Below, one piece after another: positions 1-6,054 of a stretch of 10,590 nt of DNA (position 1 is the stretch's first letter; each line of letters begins with the position of its first letter). This DNA comes from BQJU01 sp964015035 (GTDB taxonomy: Bacteria > Bacteroidota > Bacteroidia > Chitinophagales > Saprospiraceae): NCBI GenBank assembly GCA_964015035.1, contig CAXHCA010000184.1, forward strand, positions 1 through 10,590. The letters are read 5' to 3'. The notes under the pieces are model-generated. The model searched no databases. It was given only the letters and a program-made list of their open reading frames with translations, and was not told where the DNA came from. The translations under genes and the position numbers were made by a program.

Positions 1-695
1 GAAACACCATCTTTCACCTCATCATTGGCCAATACAGTACCCAAGGCTTCACACCAATTGACATAAGTCTTGGTGCGATATGCCAAGCGATAATTCATCA
101 AGATGGTGTCTTTCTCTTTTGCAGATTTGGAAGCCCAGTCACTTGCCGTAAAGGTCATCTCTTCAGATACAGCTGCCTGAACCCCTTCCGTGCCTTGTTT
201 TTCAAAATGTGCCACCAATTCCTCAATAGGTCGGGCTTTTCCAGCAGCCGTGTCGTACCAGTGTTTAAACAATTGCAAAAAGATCCACTGTGTCCACTTA
301 TAATAGGAGGGGTCACTGGTTTTCACCTGACGGTCCCAGTCATAGCTAAATCCCAGGTTATCCAATTGACTTCGGTACCTTTCAATATTGGCATCAGTTG
401 ATTTAGCAGGATGTACGCCCGTTTCAATGGCATATTGCTCTGCGGGCAAACCAAACGCGTCGTAGCCCATGGGATGTAATACATTGAAGCCGCGCAAACG
501 CTTGTACCGGGAAAAGATATCTGATGCAATATACCCCAATGGGTGACCAACGTGTAGCCCTGCTCCAGATGGATAAGGAAACATATCCAATACATAATAC
601 TTCGGCTTATCACTCTTATTAGAGACCTTATTGATTTTATTTTGCTCCCAATAAGCTTTCCACTTTTTCTCGATATCTCTAGGCTTATATTGCAT
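1..695 (-). CDS. leuS: Leucyl-tRNA synthetase, N-terminal part (partial, cut by window edge)
   Basis: This is the first 231 codons of a cytoplasmic class Ia aminoacyl-tRNA synthetase that charges tRNA-Leu. The start is the ATG at 695-693 (MQYKPRDIEKKW), the normal LeuRS beginning. The catalytic Rossmann fold is recognisable: YPSGAGLHVGH, with the HIGH-type signature HVGH at residues 48-51, then HPMGYDAFGLPAEQYA (74-89) and LGFSYDWDR (114-122). Residues about 147-203 are an insertion absent from the E. coli enzyme, after which the conserved YVNWCEALGTVLANDEV (211-227) resumes. Insertions here are, from memory, typical of Bacteroidota LeuRS, so this is a lineage feature and not damage. The editing domain, KMSKS loop and anticodon-binding domain lie outside the window. 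The gene is divergent from the secreted-protein gene at 968. Identification is secure. Confidence 0.97.
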   Translation of the reverse strand, partial: MQYKPRDIEKKWKAYWEQNKINKVSNKSDKPKYYVLDMFPYPSGAGLHVGHPLGYIASDIFSRYKRLRGFNVLHPMGYDAFGLPAEQYAIETGVHPAKSTDANIERYRSQLDNLGFSYDWDRQVKTSDPSYYKWTQWIFLQLFKHWYDTAAGKARPIEELVAHFEKQGTEGVQAAVSEEMTFTASDWASKSAKEKDTILMNYRLAYRTKTYVNWCEALGTVLANDEVKDGV

Positions 696-939
696 AAATC
701 GTTCGAATTTTACCTTTTTTTCTTAACCAAATTAAGGACCAAGAAGGTTCCTTTTTCCTACCTTAATGTGAATTAATAAGTTATTCTGTCAATAATTAAG
801 CTGCGAAAATAGAGTTTTCAGTGGATAATTATCCGATTTTGTAAATGAGAATTCGGAATTAAACGTTGTAATACATGTCAAGGGAAGAATTCCCCAACAA
901 AAATCCCCCTATTGTTCCTTCATCTTTACCAATTACTAG

Positions 940-947
940 TATTTTTG
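940..947 (+). promoter_or_regulatory. Putative Bacteroidota -7 promoter box for the 968 gene
   Basis: The octamer TATTTTTG matches the Bacteroidota primary sigma factor -7 consensus TAnnTTTG exactly. A TTG at 912-914 could be the -33 element, but the 25-nt gap is longer than the usual 17-23 nt. A transcript from here would start around 954, downstream of the alternative ATG at 875, which supports translation from 968. Confidence 0.4.
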
Positions 948-956
948 CTAGCAAAA
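943..956. repeat. 14-bp perfect palindrome overlapping the putative promoter
   Basis: TTTTGCTAGCAAAA is a perfect inverted repeat with no spacer. It overlaps the end of the -7 box and the expected transcription start, where a dimeric repressor could sit. No regulator in the window is tied to it. Operator function is inference; chance is possible in AT-rich DNA. Confidence 0.35.
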
Positions 957-967
957 TCATTAAATCC

Positions 968-1621
968 ATGAAAAATAACTTGTTTGTCTTACTCTCTATG
1001 TTAATGAGTTTCTCTGTCTTTGCACAAAATAACGCAGCATATGATGCCTTGGTGAAACAACTGAGCTTCGAAGCACCTGCTTATAGTCGTGCGGCAGCAG
1101 GAGGGCCAATGCTTTTAGAAGAAATGCAACTGGGGAGCTTGCAATTGCCCGATCAGGAGGCAAAACTTGAGCTCACCATGAACCTCGACCTAGTTCATCA
1201 GATGGTGGCTGTAAAATTGAATGATGGCCGTACCGGTTATCTTCCCGCCAGCAACGTAGTCTCTGTCGAATTTATCCAGGGTGAACAAAAAAGTGTTTTC
1301 CAACCAATGAAAATGGAAGGCCAGGCAACACCTACATTTTACCAGGTATTGAAAGCTGGTTCCTTTGTTTTGGTGAAGAAAACCGCTAAAAAGTTGATGG
1401 TCAATTCCAGAGGAAGTGGCTTGTACCGTTTTGATCAGGAATACCGGGTAAAAGGCCCGGATTCAAATTTTGAAAAGGTGATGCTTAATGTAGAATCACT
1501 GGAAAAAGGACTGCCTAAATATGCGAAGCAGATTGATGCCATTTCCAAAGAATTGGCCGCCGGGCGCATTATGGAAAAAGAGGTCATCGAAATCCTAACC
1601 CTCCTTGAAGAACGGGGATAG
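968..1621 (+). CDS. Secreted protein of unknown function
   Basis: The protein has 217 residues from the ATG at 968. I chose this start because it begins directly with a signal peptide (MKNNLFVLLSMLMSFSVFA, probable cleavage after A19 before QN); an in-frame ATG at 875 would place 31 uncharged and polar residues before it. The mature part has a strand-rich middle (LNDGRTGYLPASNVVSVEFI, then FYQVLKAGSFVLVKKTAKKL and YRFDQEYRVKG) and a helical end (FEKVMLNVESLEKGLPKYAKQIDAISKEL). This layout, a short beta domain with FYQVL...KK followed by K-x-L-L-K-x-P-like helices, resembles uncharacterised Bacteroidota exported proteins I know only as hypothetical. No lipobox, catalytic motif or sorting domain is visible. 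It is probably monocistronic, with the palindromic element downstream. Function unknown. Confidence 0.85.
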   Translation: MKNNLFVLLSMLMSFSVFAQNNAAYDALVKQLSFEAPAYSRAAAGGPMLLEEMQLGSLQLPDQEAKLELTMNLDLVHQMVAVKLNDGRTGYLPASNVVSVEFIQGEQKSVFQPMKMEGQATPTFYQVLKAGSFVLVKKTAKKLMVNSRGSGLYRFDQEYRVKGPDSNFEKVMLNVESLEKGLPKYAKQIDAISKELAAGRIMEKEVIEILTLLEERG

Positions 1622-1711
1622 AATTTAGTCCTTGACAATTTGATTTTCAGACAATGCTGAAGGCCGTCTAAAACGGGCCGCTTTAGTGCATGTGTGAAGG
1701 TAGTCATTCAG

Positions 1712-1728
1712 TCCCGGTAAAACCGGGA
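1712..1728. repeat. Hairpin inside the left arm of the palindrome
   Basis: TCCCGGT-AAA-ACCGGGA is a perfect 7-bp stem with a 3-nt loop, followed by TTTT on the plus strand. It could serve as a weak terminator for the 968 gene, but the short T-run and its place inside the larger fold make this uncertain. Confidence 0.5.
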
Positions 1729-1762
1729 TTTTGGAACCTCTTTTCGGCTATTTTTTCGTCCG

Positions 1763-1779
1763 TCTCGGCTCAGCCGAGA
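1763..1779. repeat. Central hairpin of the palindromic element
   Basis: TCTCGGC-TCA-GCCGAGA is a perfect 7-bp stem with a 3-nt loop, extendable by a G-T and a C-G pair. It is the axis of the 1648-1877 element and has the same 7-3-7 architecture as the hairpin at 1712-1728. Confidence 0.6.
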
Positions 1780-1904
1780 TGCACTCAAAAATGAGCCTCC
1801 CGAGAATCCAAAACCTGCAATTTTCGCTGCTAAAGCACCTCCTCCAAACATGCACTTAGACTGCCTTCAATTGTCAGCCAAAAATAACTTTTAAACCCTA
1901 AATC

Positions 1905-2336
1905 ATGATCAAAGGAATTTTAAAATTAGGAGCCTTGCTAGTTGTTGGTATATTGGTATACAATTACTTCTTTGGCACCGTAGAGGAAAAAACCCAGTCC
2001 AAGGAAATTTTCCACAAAGTAGGAGAACTAGGTAAGGCCGGCATCAATCTGTTGAAAACCGAAAAAGGTAAATTTGACGAAGGCAAATATGATGAGGCAT
2101 TGGACAATATTGGCGGGCTTTTCCAAAAGGTCAAACAAAAAGCCAAGGATATCAACGACAGCGATTTATTAAATAAGGTTTCCGACTTGGAAAAAACCAG
2201 AGAAGACTTAGCCAAGAAGCTGAATCAAAATGAAGCTGAAAACTTCAACGAAGCAGAAAAAGACCAACTTAAAGAAGAACTTAAGAAGTTTATGAATGAC
2301 ACGGAAGACATGATGAAAAAGATGGAAAAAGACTAA
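1905..2336 (+). CDS. Small membrane-anchored, lysine/glutamate-rich helical protein
   Basis: The 143-residue protein starts MIKGILKLGALLVVGILVYNYFFG: residues about 4-22 form one hydrophobic segment with no clear cleavage site, read as an N-terminal membrane anchor. The rest is strongly charged, without cysteines, and predicted almost wholly helical; the stretch from about residue 75 (VKQKAKDINDSDLLNKVSDL onward) to the C-terminus has heptad-like spacing of hydrophobic residues and probably forms a coiled coil. No enzyme motif is visible and I do not recognise a named family, though similar short anchored proteins occur in Bacteroidota. It lies just after the palindromic element, without a convincing promoter of its own (a 7-of-8 box, TAACTTTT, is at 1885-1892), and ends at a strong hairpin. 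Function unknown. Confidence 0.82.
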   Translation: MIKGILKLGALLVVGILVYNYFFGTVEEKTQSKEIFHKVGELGKAGINLLKTEKGKFDEGKYDEALDNIGGLFQKVKQKAKDINDSDLLNKVSDLEKTREDLAKKLNQNEAENFNEAEKDQLKEELKKFMNDTEDMMKKMEKD

Positions 2337-2341
2337 AATAA

Positions 2342-2366
2342 GGCTCGGTTGATTTACAATCGAGCC
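2342..2366. terminator. Bidirectional intrinsic terminator
   Basis: GGCTCGGTTG and CAATCGAGCC form a 10-bp stem (one G-T pair) around the 5-nt loop ATTTA. The plus strand continues with a T-rich tract (CTATCTTTATT) and the minus strand with TTATTTTAG, so it can end transcription of both converging genes, 1905-2336 and 2380-2700. Confidence 0.8.
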
Positions 2367-2379
2367 CTATCTTTATTCA

Positions 2380-2700
2380 TCAATTTCGATCCCTGTTGTT
2401 GTTCTTCTTCCGCTTGATGTTGCGGTTGGCGTTATTTTGGCGAGCCCGAATTTCTGCTTTTTCTTCTCTGGTCACTTGCCCGTCAGCCTTTGCTTGGCGT
2501 TTGGTTCTTTTAATTCTCCGCTGTTGTTTAGCCAACTGCTTGGTTTCCTTTTTGGTCAGTTCTCCAGACTGCACCCCATCAACAATTCTTGCTTTTTGTT
2601 TGACTTGGCGCTTTGTAGCGGTTGGTGTAGCAGTCTGTGCCTGCGTTGTTACGGCAAAGAATGCCAAAAATAGCCCTAGAAACAATAATTTGATCTTCAT
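2380..2700 (-). CDS. Small, very basic secreted protein with two EF-hand-like loops
   Basis: The 106-residue protein starts with a signal peptide (MKIKLLFLGLFLAFFAVTTQA, probable cleavage after A21 before QT). The mature part is rich in Lys and Arg. It contains two similar units: DGVQSGELTKKE (residues 41-52) and QAKADGQVTREE (69-80), each followed by a basic helix ending NIKRKK- or RIKRTKR-like. Aligned to a 12-residue EF-hand loop, both keep the central Gly at position 6, a hydrophobic at 8, Thr at 9 and Glu at 12; calcium ligands at 1, 3 and 5 are only partly kept, so metal binding is doubtful. The pattern GVxSGELTxxE...KADGxVTxxE is one I recognise from uncharacterised bacterial exported proteins. 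The C-terminus (KRKKNNNRDRN) is low-complexity. Function unknown; nucleic-acid or polyanion binding is possible from charge alone. Confidence 0.8.
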   Translation of the reverse strand: MKIKLLFLGLFLAFFAVTTQAQTATPTATKRQVKQKARIVDGVQSGELTKKETKQLAKQQRRIKRTKRQAKADGQVTREEKAEIRARQNNANRNIKRKKNNNRDRN

Positions 2701-2857
2701 TTTGTAGGTGTATTGATGATTTATTTAAAATAATTTACGGCTCTTTGACTCCTCTATCCCCTACTGGTTTAATGACGTAATGTTAAAAAAGTGTTAGCGT
2801 TGATCTCTATATTTTTATGCGGTTGGCTACCGTCAGGACACTTTTGCCCCTCCATAA

Positions 2858-2889
2858 TTGGCGCAAATTGTTAAATTAGGGTAATTTTG
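2858..2889 (+). promoter_or_regulatory. Bacteroidota-type promoter of the OmpA-family gene
   Basis: The -7 box TAATTTTG (2882-2889) matches TAnnTTTG exactly, and a TTG at 2858-2860 lies 21 nt upstream, inside the 17-23 nt window known for this phylum. Transcription would begin about 2895, leaving a leader of roughly 20 nt before the ATG at 2918. This is the best complete promoter in the window. Confidence 0.7.
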
Positions 2890-2917
2890 TTACTTTCATC
2901 CCTAAAAATAACCCACT

Positions 2918-3913
2918 ATGAGACCTCTTTTTAAATTCTTTTTTGGACTCTCCGTCATTGTGAGCCTTTCAGCCTGTATGGCCCAGAAGGAAAACCTGGA
3001 GCAGGCAGAACAATTGCAATACTACAAAGCTCAAGCCCTGGAGGGGGATTCTATTCGCAACTCCTACTATTCCCTTGAACGGGAAAACCAGCAAATGGAA
3101 GTTCAACTCAAAGGTGCTATTCGCGAACTGGAAGAACTCAAAGCGACCAACATTAGCCTGCACCGTAGTTATAGCGAATTGTTGACGAAATACAACAGTT
3201 TGGTCAATCAAAATCAACAAGTACTCGCCACCACATCCTACGAAAAAATTGGCCTTCAGGAAGAGCTTTCCTTACGGGAACAAACATTGGACAAACAACA
3301 AAGAGAATTGGCCAATCTCGAATATGAATTGTACCAAAAGGAATCCATGCTCAATCGTATGGAGTACAATTATAACAGTATGGAGGGCGATCTTTCCACC
3401 AAAGATCAAAAGATTAATGAGCTAAGGGCTGCCTTGAATCAAAAGGAGCAAAAAATGGCTGATTTACGGCAAAGTGTGGCGGAAGTACTCAAGGGTTTTT
3501 CTCAAGATGACCTCACGGTAACGGAACGCGACGGCAAATTATATTTATCCCTCAGCCAAAACTTGTTGTTCAGCAAAGGCAGTGACGATATTGATTACCA
3601 GGGCCGCAAAGCTTTATCTCAGGTAGCAGAAGTGTTGAACAAAAACCCTGATATCGACGTGATGGTCGAAGGCCACACTGATTCTGATGGTACCGCCGAT
3701 CGCAACTGGGACCTCAGTGTGATGCGAGCTACCACCGTAGTAAAGGTATTGACCAACTATGGTGTTTCTCCAACGCGTGTTACTGCGGCAGGAAAAGGAT
3801 ACTACGCACCCGTGGCGTCCAATGACAGTCCACAAGGCAAAGCCTTGAATCGCCGCACTGAAATTATCCTGTCGCCAAAACTTGACGAATTGTATGACTT
3901 GATCAAAAATTGA
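2918..3913 (+). CDS. OmpA-family lipoprotein with long coiled coil
   Basis: The 331-residue envelope protein starts with a lipoprotein signal (MRPLFKFFFGLSVIVSLSAC; lipobox LSAC, lipidated Cys20). Residues about 22-195 are Glu/Gln/Lys-rich with heptad-like spacing (for example LREQTLDKQQRELANLEYEL), indicating an extended coiled coil. Residues 208-325 are an OmpA-like peptidoglycan-binding domain: LLFSKGSDDI, EGHTDSDG (251-258), NWDLSVMRA (263-271) and NRRTEI (311-316). Asp265 and Arg313 correspond to the family's diaminopimelate-binding Asp and Arg. The probable role is to link the outer membrane to the cell wall across the periplasm, the coiled coil acting as spacer. There is no beta-barrel segment, so it resembles Pal more than OmpA. 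It has its own promoter and a terminator and appears monocistronic. Confidence 0.93.
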   Translation: MRPLFKFFFGLSVIVSLSACMAQKENLEQAEQLQYYKAQALEGDSIRNSYYSLERENQQMEVQLKGAIRELEELKATNISLHRSYSELLTKYNSLVNQNQQVLATTSYEKIGLQEELSLREQTLDKQQRELANLEYELYQKESMLNRMEYNYNSMEGDLSTKDQKINELRAALNQKEQKMADLRQSVAEVLKGFSQDDLTVTERDGKLYLSLSQNLLFSKGSDDIDYQGRKALSQVAEVLNKNPDIDVMVEGHTDSDGTADRNWDLSVMRATTVVKVLTNYGVSPTRVTAAGKGYYAPVASNDSPQGKALNRRTEIILSPKLDELYDLIKN

Positions 3914-3916
3914 TCG

Positions 3917-3948
3917 CTTGTTCCGAGACATCTCTTTCTCGGAACAAG
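3917..3948 (+). terminator. Intrinsic terminator after the OmpA-family gene
   Basis: CTTGTTCCGAG and CTCGGAACAAG form a perfect 11-bp stem around a 10-nt loop, starting 3 nt after the stop codon. The following ATTCTCTTAGTT is only moderately T-rich, so some read-through into the protease gene is possible; no convincing promoter is visible in the 34 bp before that gene. Confidence 0.7.
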
Positions 3949-3982
3949 ATTCTCTTAGTTAGTACCCAAAAAGCAAACGCCC

Positions 3983-5221
3983 ATGAAAAAAATCATCGCC
4001 CTGGTGTTGAGCCTGATTTTGATGAGTGCAACATGGGGACAACGCTGCCTCTCAGACATGATGCTTGCCCAAAAAATGGCTGAATCTCCTGTAGTACAGG
4101 CCCGACGAGCAGCCATCGAAGCAAACCGAACAACCGGTGAACACGCAGTGTCCTTCCGCAATGTAGTGACACTGCAAGTGGTTGTGCATGTGGTGTATCA
4201 TAACGCCCTGGAGAATATTAGCGACTTGCAAATCCAATCACAAATCAACGCACTTAACGAGGACTTTCGCCTACAAAATGCCAATGCCGGTATTGTTACC
4301 TTGCCCGAATTTGCTAATGTCATGGCCGATTTGGAAATTGAATTTCAACTGGCCGATACCGACCCATGGGGGCAACCTACTAATGGTATTACCAGGACAG
4401 CAACAACTGAATCCACCATAGGCATTGCAGTTGCCCCTGATGGCCGTCGTCGCATTTGTTACACCGAACTCGGTGGGCAAGACGCTTGGTGCCCGGAGCA
4501 CTATATCAATATCTGGGTGGGAAAGTTTCCACCAGGCATTGCCGGTGAAGGTAGCTATCCCGGTGAAGACGAACCCGAAGAAGATGGCATTCGCATCGAC
4601 CCTTCCCGATTTGGTCGCACCGGACTGGCGGTGGCTCCTTTTAATTTAGGTAGGACACTGACCCACGAAATGGGACACTTCTTTGACCTTCCTCATATTT
4701 TTGGTAGTGTGGGGAGTTGTGAAATGGATGATGGTTTTGAAGATACTCCCACACAAAAAGATCCGTACCTCGGTTGCCCATTCGGTTGGAGCTATAATTC
4801 CTGTAATTCCAAAGATATGTACGTCAACTACATGGATTATACAGACGACGCCTGTATGGCCATGTTTACCAATGAACAAAAAAACAGGGTGCGGTCTATA
4901 CTTGAGGGTGCCAGAGCAGGTTTGCTCATGCCAGGCAGTTGTGGTCCGGTAGACACGCAGGAGCACAGCCCTAACTGGTTTTCCGGACGGGTTTTCCCCA
5001 ATCCCAGCAAAGGAATTATTTACCTGGATTTGCCTTTTGGCAATGAAAACGAATATTACGTAGACCTCTATGATCTGGCGGGGAGGCTAGTTCAGGAGAG
5101 GTACAATTTTCATGCTGGAACCCACGCAATAGATCTTGGCCAGCTGGAAAATGGTATTTATTTCATAAAAATAACTAAAGGAGAAAACTCCATCATCGTT
5201 AAACTAATTGTTATTGCTTAA
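3983..5221 (+). CDS. Secreted pappalysin-type (M43) metalloprotease with T9SS sorting domain
   Basis: The 412-residue protein starts with a signal peptide (MKKIIALVLSLILMSATWG, cleavage probably before Gln20). The catalytic domain has the zinc motif HEMGHFFDLPH (residues 228-238): His228, His232 and His238 as zinc ligands and Glu229 as general base. NYMDYTDDACMAMFT contains the Met-turn (Met284) and, with its Cys, is characteristic of MEROPS family M43. Several paired cysteines (CYTELGGQDAWC, SVGSC, YLGCPFGWSYNSC) suggest disulfides. At zinc-motif position 8 there is Asp235 instead of the usual Gly; Asn and similar residues also occur there in Bacteroidota members, as I recall. Residues 337-412 (VFPNPSKG...LYDLAGRLV...LENGIYFIKI) are a type A Por sorting domain, so the protein should cross the outer membrane by the type IX system and be surface-bound or released. 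Substrate unknown. It is followed after 11 bp by a lipoprotein gene. Confidence 0.95.
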   Translation: MKKIIALVLSLILMSATWGQRCLSDMMLAQKMAESPVVQARRAAIEANRTTGEHAVSFRNVVTLQVVVHVVYHNALENISDLQIQSQINALNEDFRLQNANAGIVTLPEFANVMADLEIEFQLADTDPWGQPTNGITRTATTESTIGIAVAPDGRRRICYTELGGQDAWCPEHYINIWVGKFPPGIAGEGSYPGEDEPEEDGIRIDPSRFGRTGLAVAPFNLGRTLTHEMGHFFDLPHIFGSVGSCEMDDGFEDTPTQKDPYLGCPFGWSYNSCNSKDMYVNYMDYTDDACMAMFTNEQKNRVRSILEGARAGLLMPGSCGPVDTQEHSPNWFSGRVFPNPSKGIIYLDLPFGNENEYYVDLYDLAGRLVQERYNFHAGTHAIDLGQLENGIYFIKITKGENSIIVKLIVIA

Positions 5222-5232
5222 AACTAACCGCT

Positions 5233-5973
5233 ATGACCTTTAAACTACACCTATGCCTGGCATTGGCTGCTATGGCCGTACTCATGCTCTCAAATTGTAA
5301 AATGCTATCTAAAAGCACCAACCTCGACGAATTGACCGAAATCATTGAGATGAAAAAAGGCCCTTGTTTTGGCAACTGTCCCGTTTTTACGCTCACCATT
5401 TACAATAATGGAGTAGCAGCGTATGAAGGAGAGCGCTTCACTGATCGAATGGGTGTTTACACCAAAGTGCTCGATAAGGAAACCTTTGAATCAATTAAAA
5501 CTGATTTTAGGTTAGCCAATTTTTTTCAATTTCAGGATGCTTACAGGGCCCAAATTCCCGACTTACAAACCGTCACCATTACCTACTGGGAAAATGGCCG
5601 CAGCAAGAGCGTCCTCGGTAAAGACGGCCGCCCCGAAACAGTAGTTAAACTGGAGGAAAACCTCGATAAAATTGCCAACTCCACCGGCTGGGAAGCTAAA
5701 GAGGTACCCGGTAGCGATCTGCCCGGCAATGTTATTGCCAACGAAATTATTGTACAGCTCAGCAATCAAGTCAAAGCAGAAGATTGGGTCCGAAAATACG
5801 CCAAACAAGACATGAAAGTCGTCAAAGCGCTTTCGCCAAACGGATATTACTGGCTGGTTTCTTTCAATGAAACTATCATCGATCCCAAGCAGATGCTGCA
5901 ATTTGTACGGGAAGATCCCTATGTGATCAACGCAGAATTTAATAAGAAGCTGGAATCGAGAGGAAGGGGCTAG
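5233..5973 (+). CDS. Lipoprotein with DUF6438-like domain and C-terminal protease-propeptide-like domain
   Basis: The 246-residue protein starts with a lipoprotein-type signal (MTFKLHLCLALAAMAVLMLSNC; lipobox LSNC, Cys22, with an unusual Asn before the Cys). Residues about 34-155 match the DUF6438 pattern: MKKGPCFGNCPVFTLTIYNNG with Cys45 and Cys49, then YEGERFTDRMGVYTKVL and a helical end up to GW. Residues 170-241 (NEIIVQLSNQV...DWVRKYAKQDM...WLVSFNE...QMLQFVREDPYVINAEFNKKLESR) closely resemble the inhibitor I9/fervidolysin-like propeptide that precedes subtilisin-type (S8) catalytic domains in Bacteroidota, but the protein ends there with no protease domain. It lies 11 bp after the M43 protease gene, a probable operon. 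A role as protease inhibitor or folding helper is inference; the neighbouring protease is of a different clan. Domain calls are from motif memory. Confidence 0.85.
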   Translation: MTFKLHLCLALAAMAVLMLSNCKMLSKSTNLDELTEIIEMKKGPCFGNCPVFTLTIYNNGVAAYEGERFTDRMGVYTKVLDKETFESIKTDFRLANFFQFQDAYRAQIPDLQTVTITYWENGRSKSVLGKDGRPETVVKLEENLDKIANSTGWEAKEVPGSDLPGNVIANEIIVQLSNQVKAEDWVRKYAKQDMKVVKALSPNGYYWLVSFNETIIDPKQMLQFVREDPYVINAEFNKKLESRGRG

Positions 5974-6054
5974 ACGGGCTTGTGAGAGGCTGAAGTTCTG
6001 ATTGAGGTGAGGGAGGCTGTTGATACGGTGAAGAGTGAGGCCAAACCAGGGAAA

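Larger units (their letters stand above)
696..967. other. Divergent intergenic region between leuS and the 968 gene
   Basis: This AT-rich stretch holds no supportable gene. An open frame from 875 runs into the downstream gene, but its first 31 residues look like translated leader and have no signal-peptide character. The leuS upstream side is A/T-rich with no exact TAnnTTTG box; near matches on the minus strand (for example 804-811, TATTTTCG) lack a properly spaced TTG. On the plus strand there is an exact -7 box at 940-947 with an overlapping palindrome at 943-956, listed separately. Confidence 0.6.
1648..1877. repeat. Long quasi-palindromic intergenic element (MITE- or REPIN-like)
   Basis: The stretch folds back on itself around position 1771. 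Matching blocks, left to right arm: 1651-1655/1870-1874 (ACAAT), 1658-1671/1856-1869 (13 of 14), 1686-1693/1848-1855 (GTGCATGT), 1729-1735/1807-1813 (TTTTGGA), 1738-1740/1802-1804 (CTC), 1746-1749/1794-1797 (GGCT), 1752-1756/1787-1791 (TTTTT), and 1763-1769/1773-1779 (TCTCGGC). All occur in the same order at comparable spacing, except for about 14 extra bases near 1672-1685 in the left arm. No ORF fits it. It lies between two co-directional genes and could act at RNA level (3' end formation, stability) or be a decayed mobile or REP-type element. Identity is inference; the symmetry is directly visible. Confidence 0.7.

Noticed and set aside
875..967. Upstream ATG extending the secreted-protein gene by 31 residues
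   Set aside because: The extension is not signal-peptide-like and places a clear signal sequence internally; the -7 box at 940-947 would start transcription downstream of it.
1435..1707. 90-codon minus-strand frame over the end of the 968 gene
   Set aside because: It is antisense to a gene with a clear signal peptide and has no recognisable domain.
2396..2707. Open frame of about 103 codons on the plus strand opposite the basic secreted protein
   Set aside because: It mirrors the minus-strand gene, whose signal peptide and internal repeat are far more protein-like; the cysteine- and leucine-rich translation is typical of an antisense shadow.
5974..6054. Possible terminator between the lipoprotein and the converging MocR gene
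   Set aside because: No stem of useful length followed by a T-run was found in these 81 bases.
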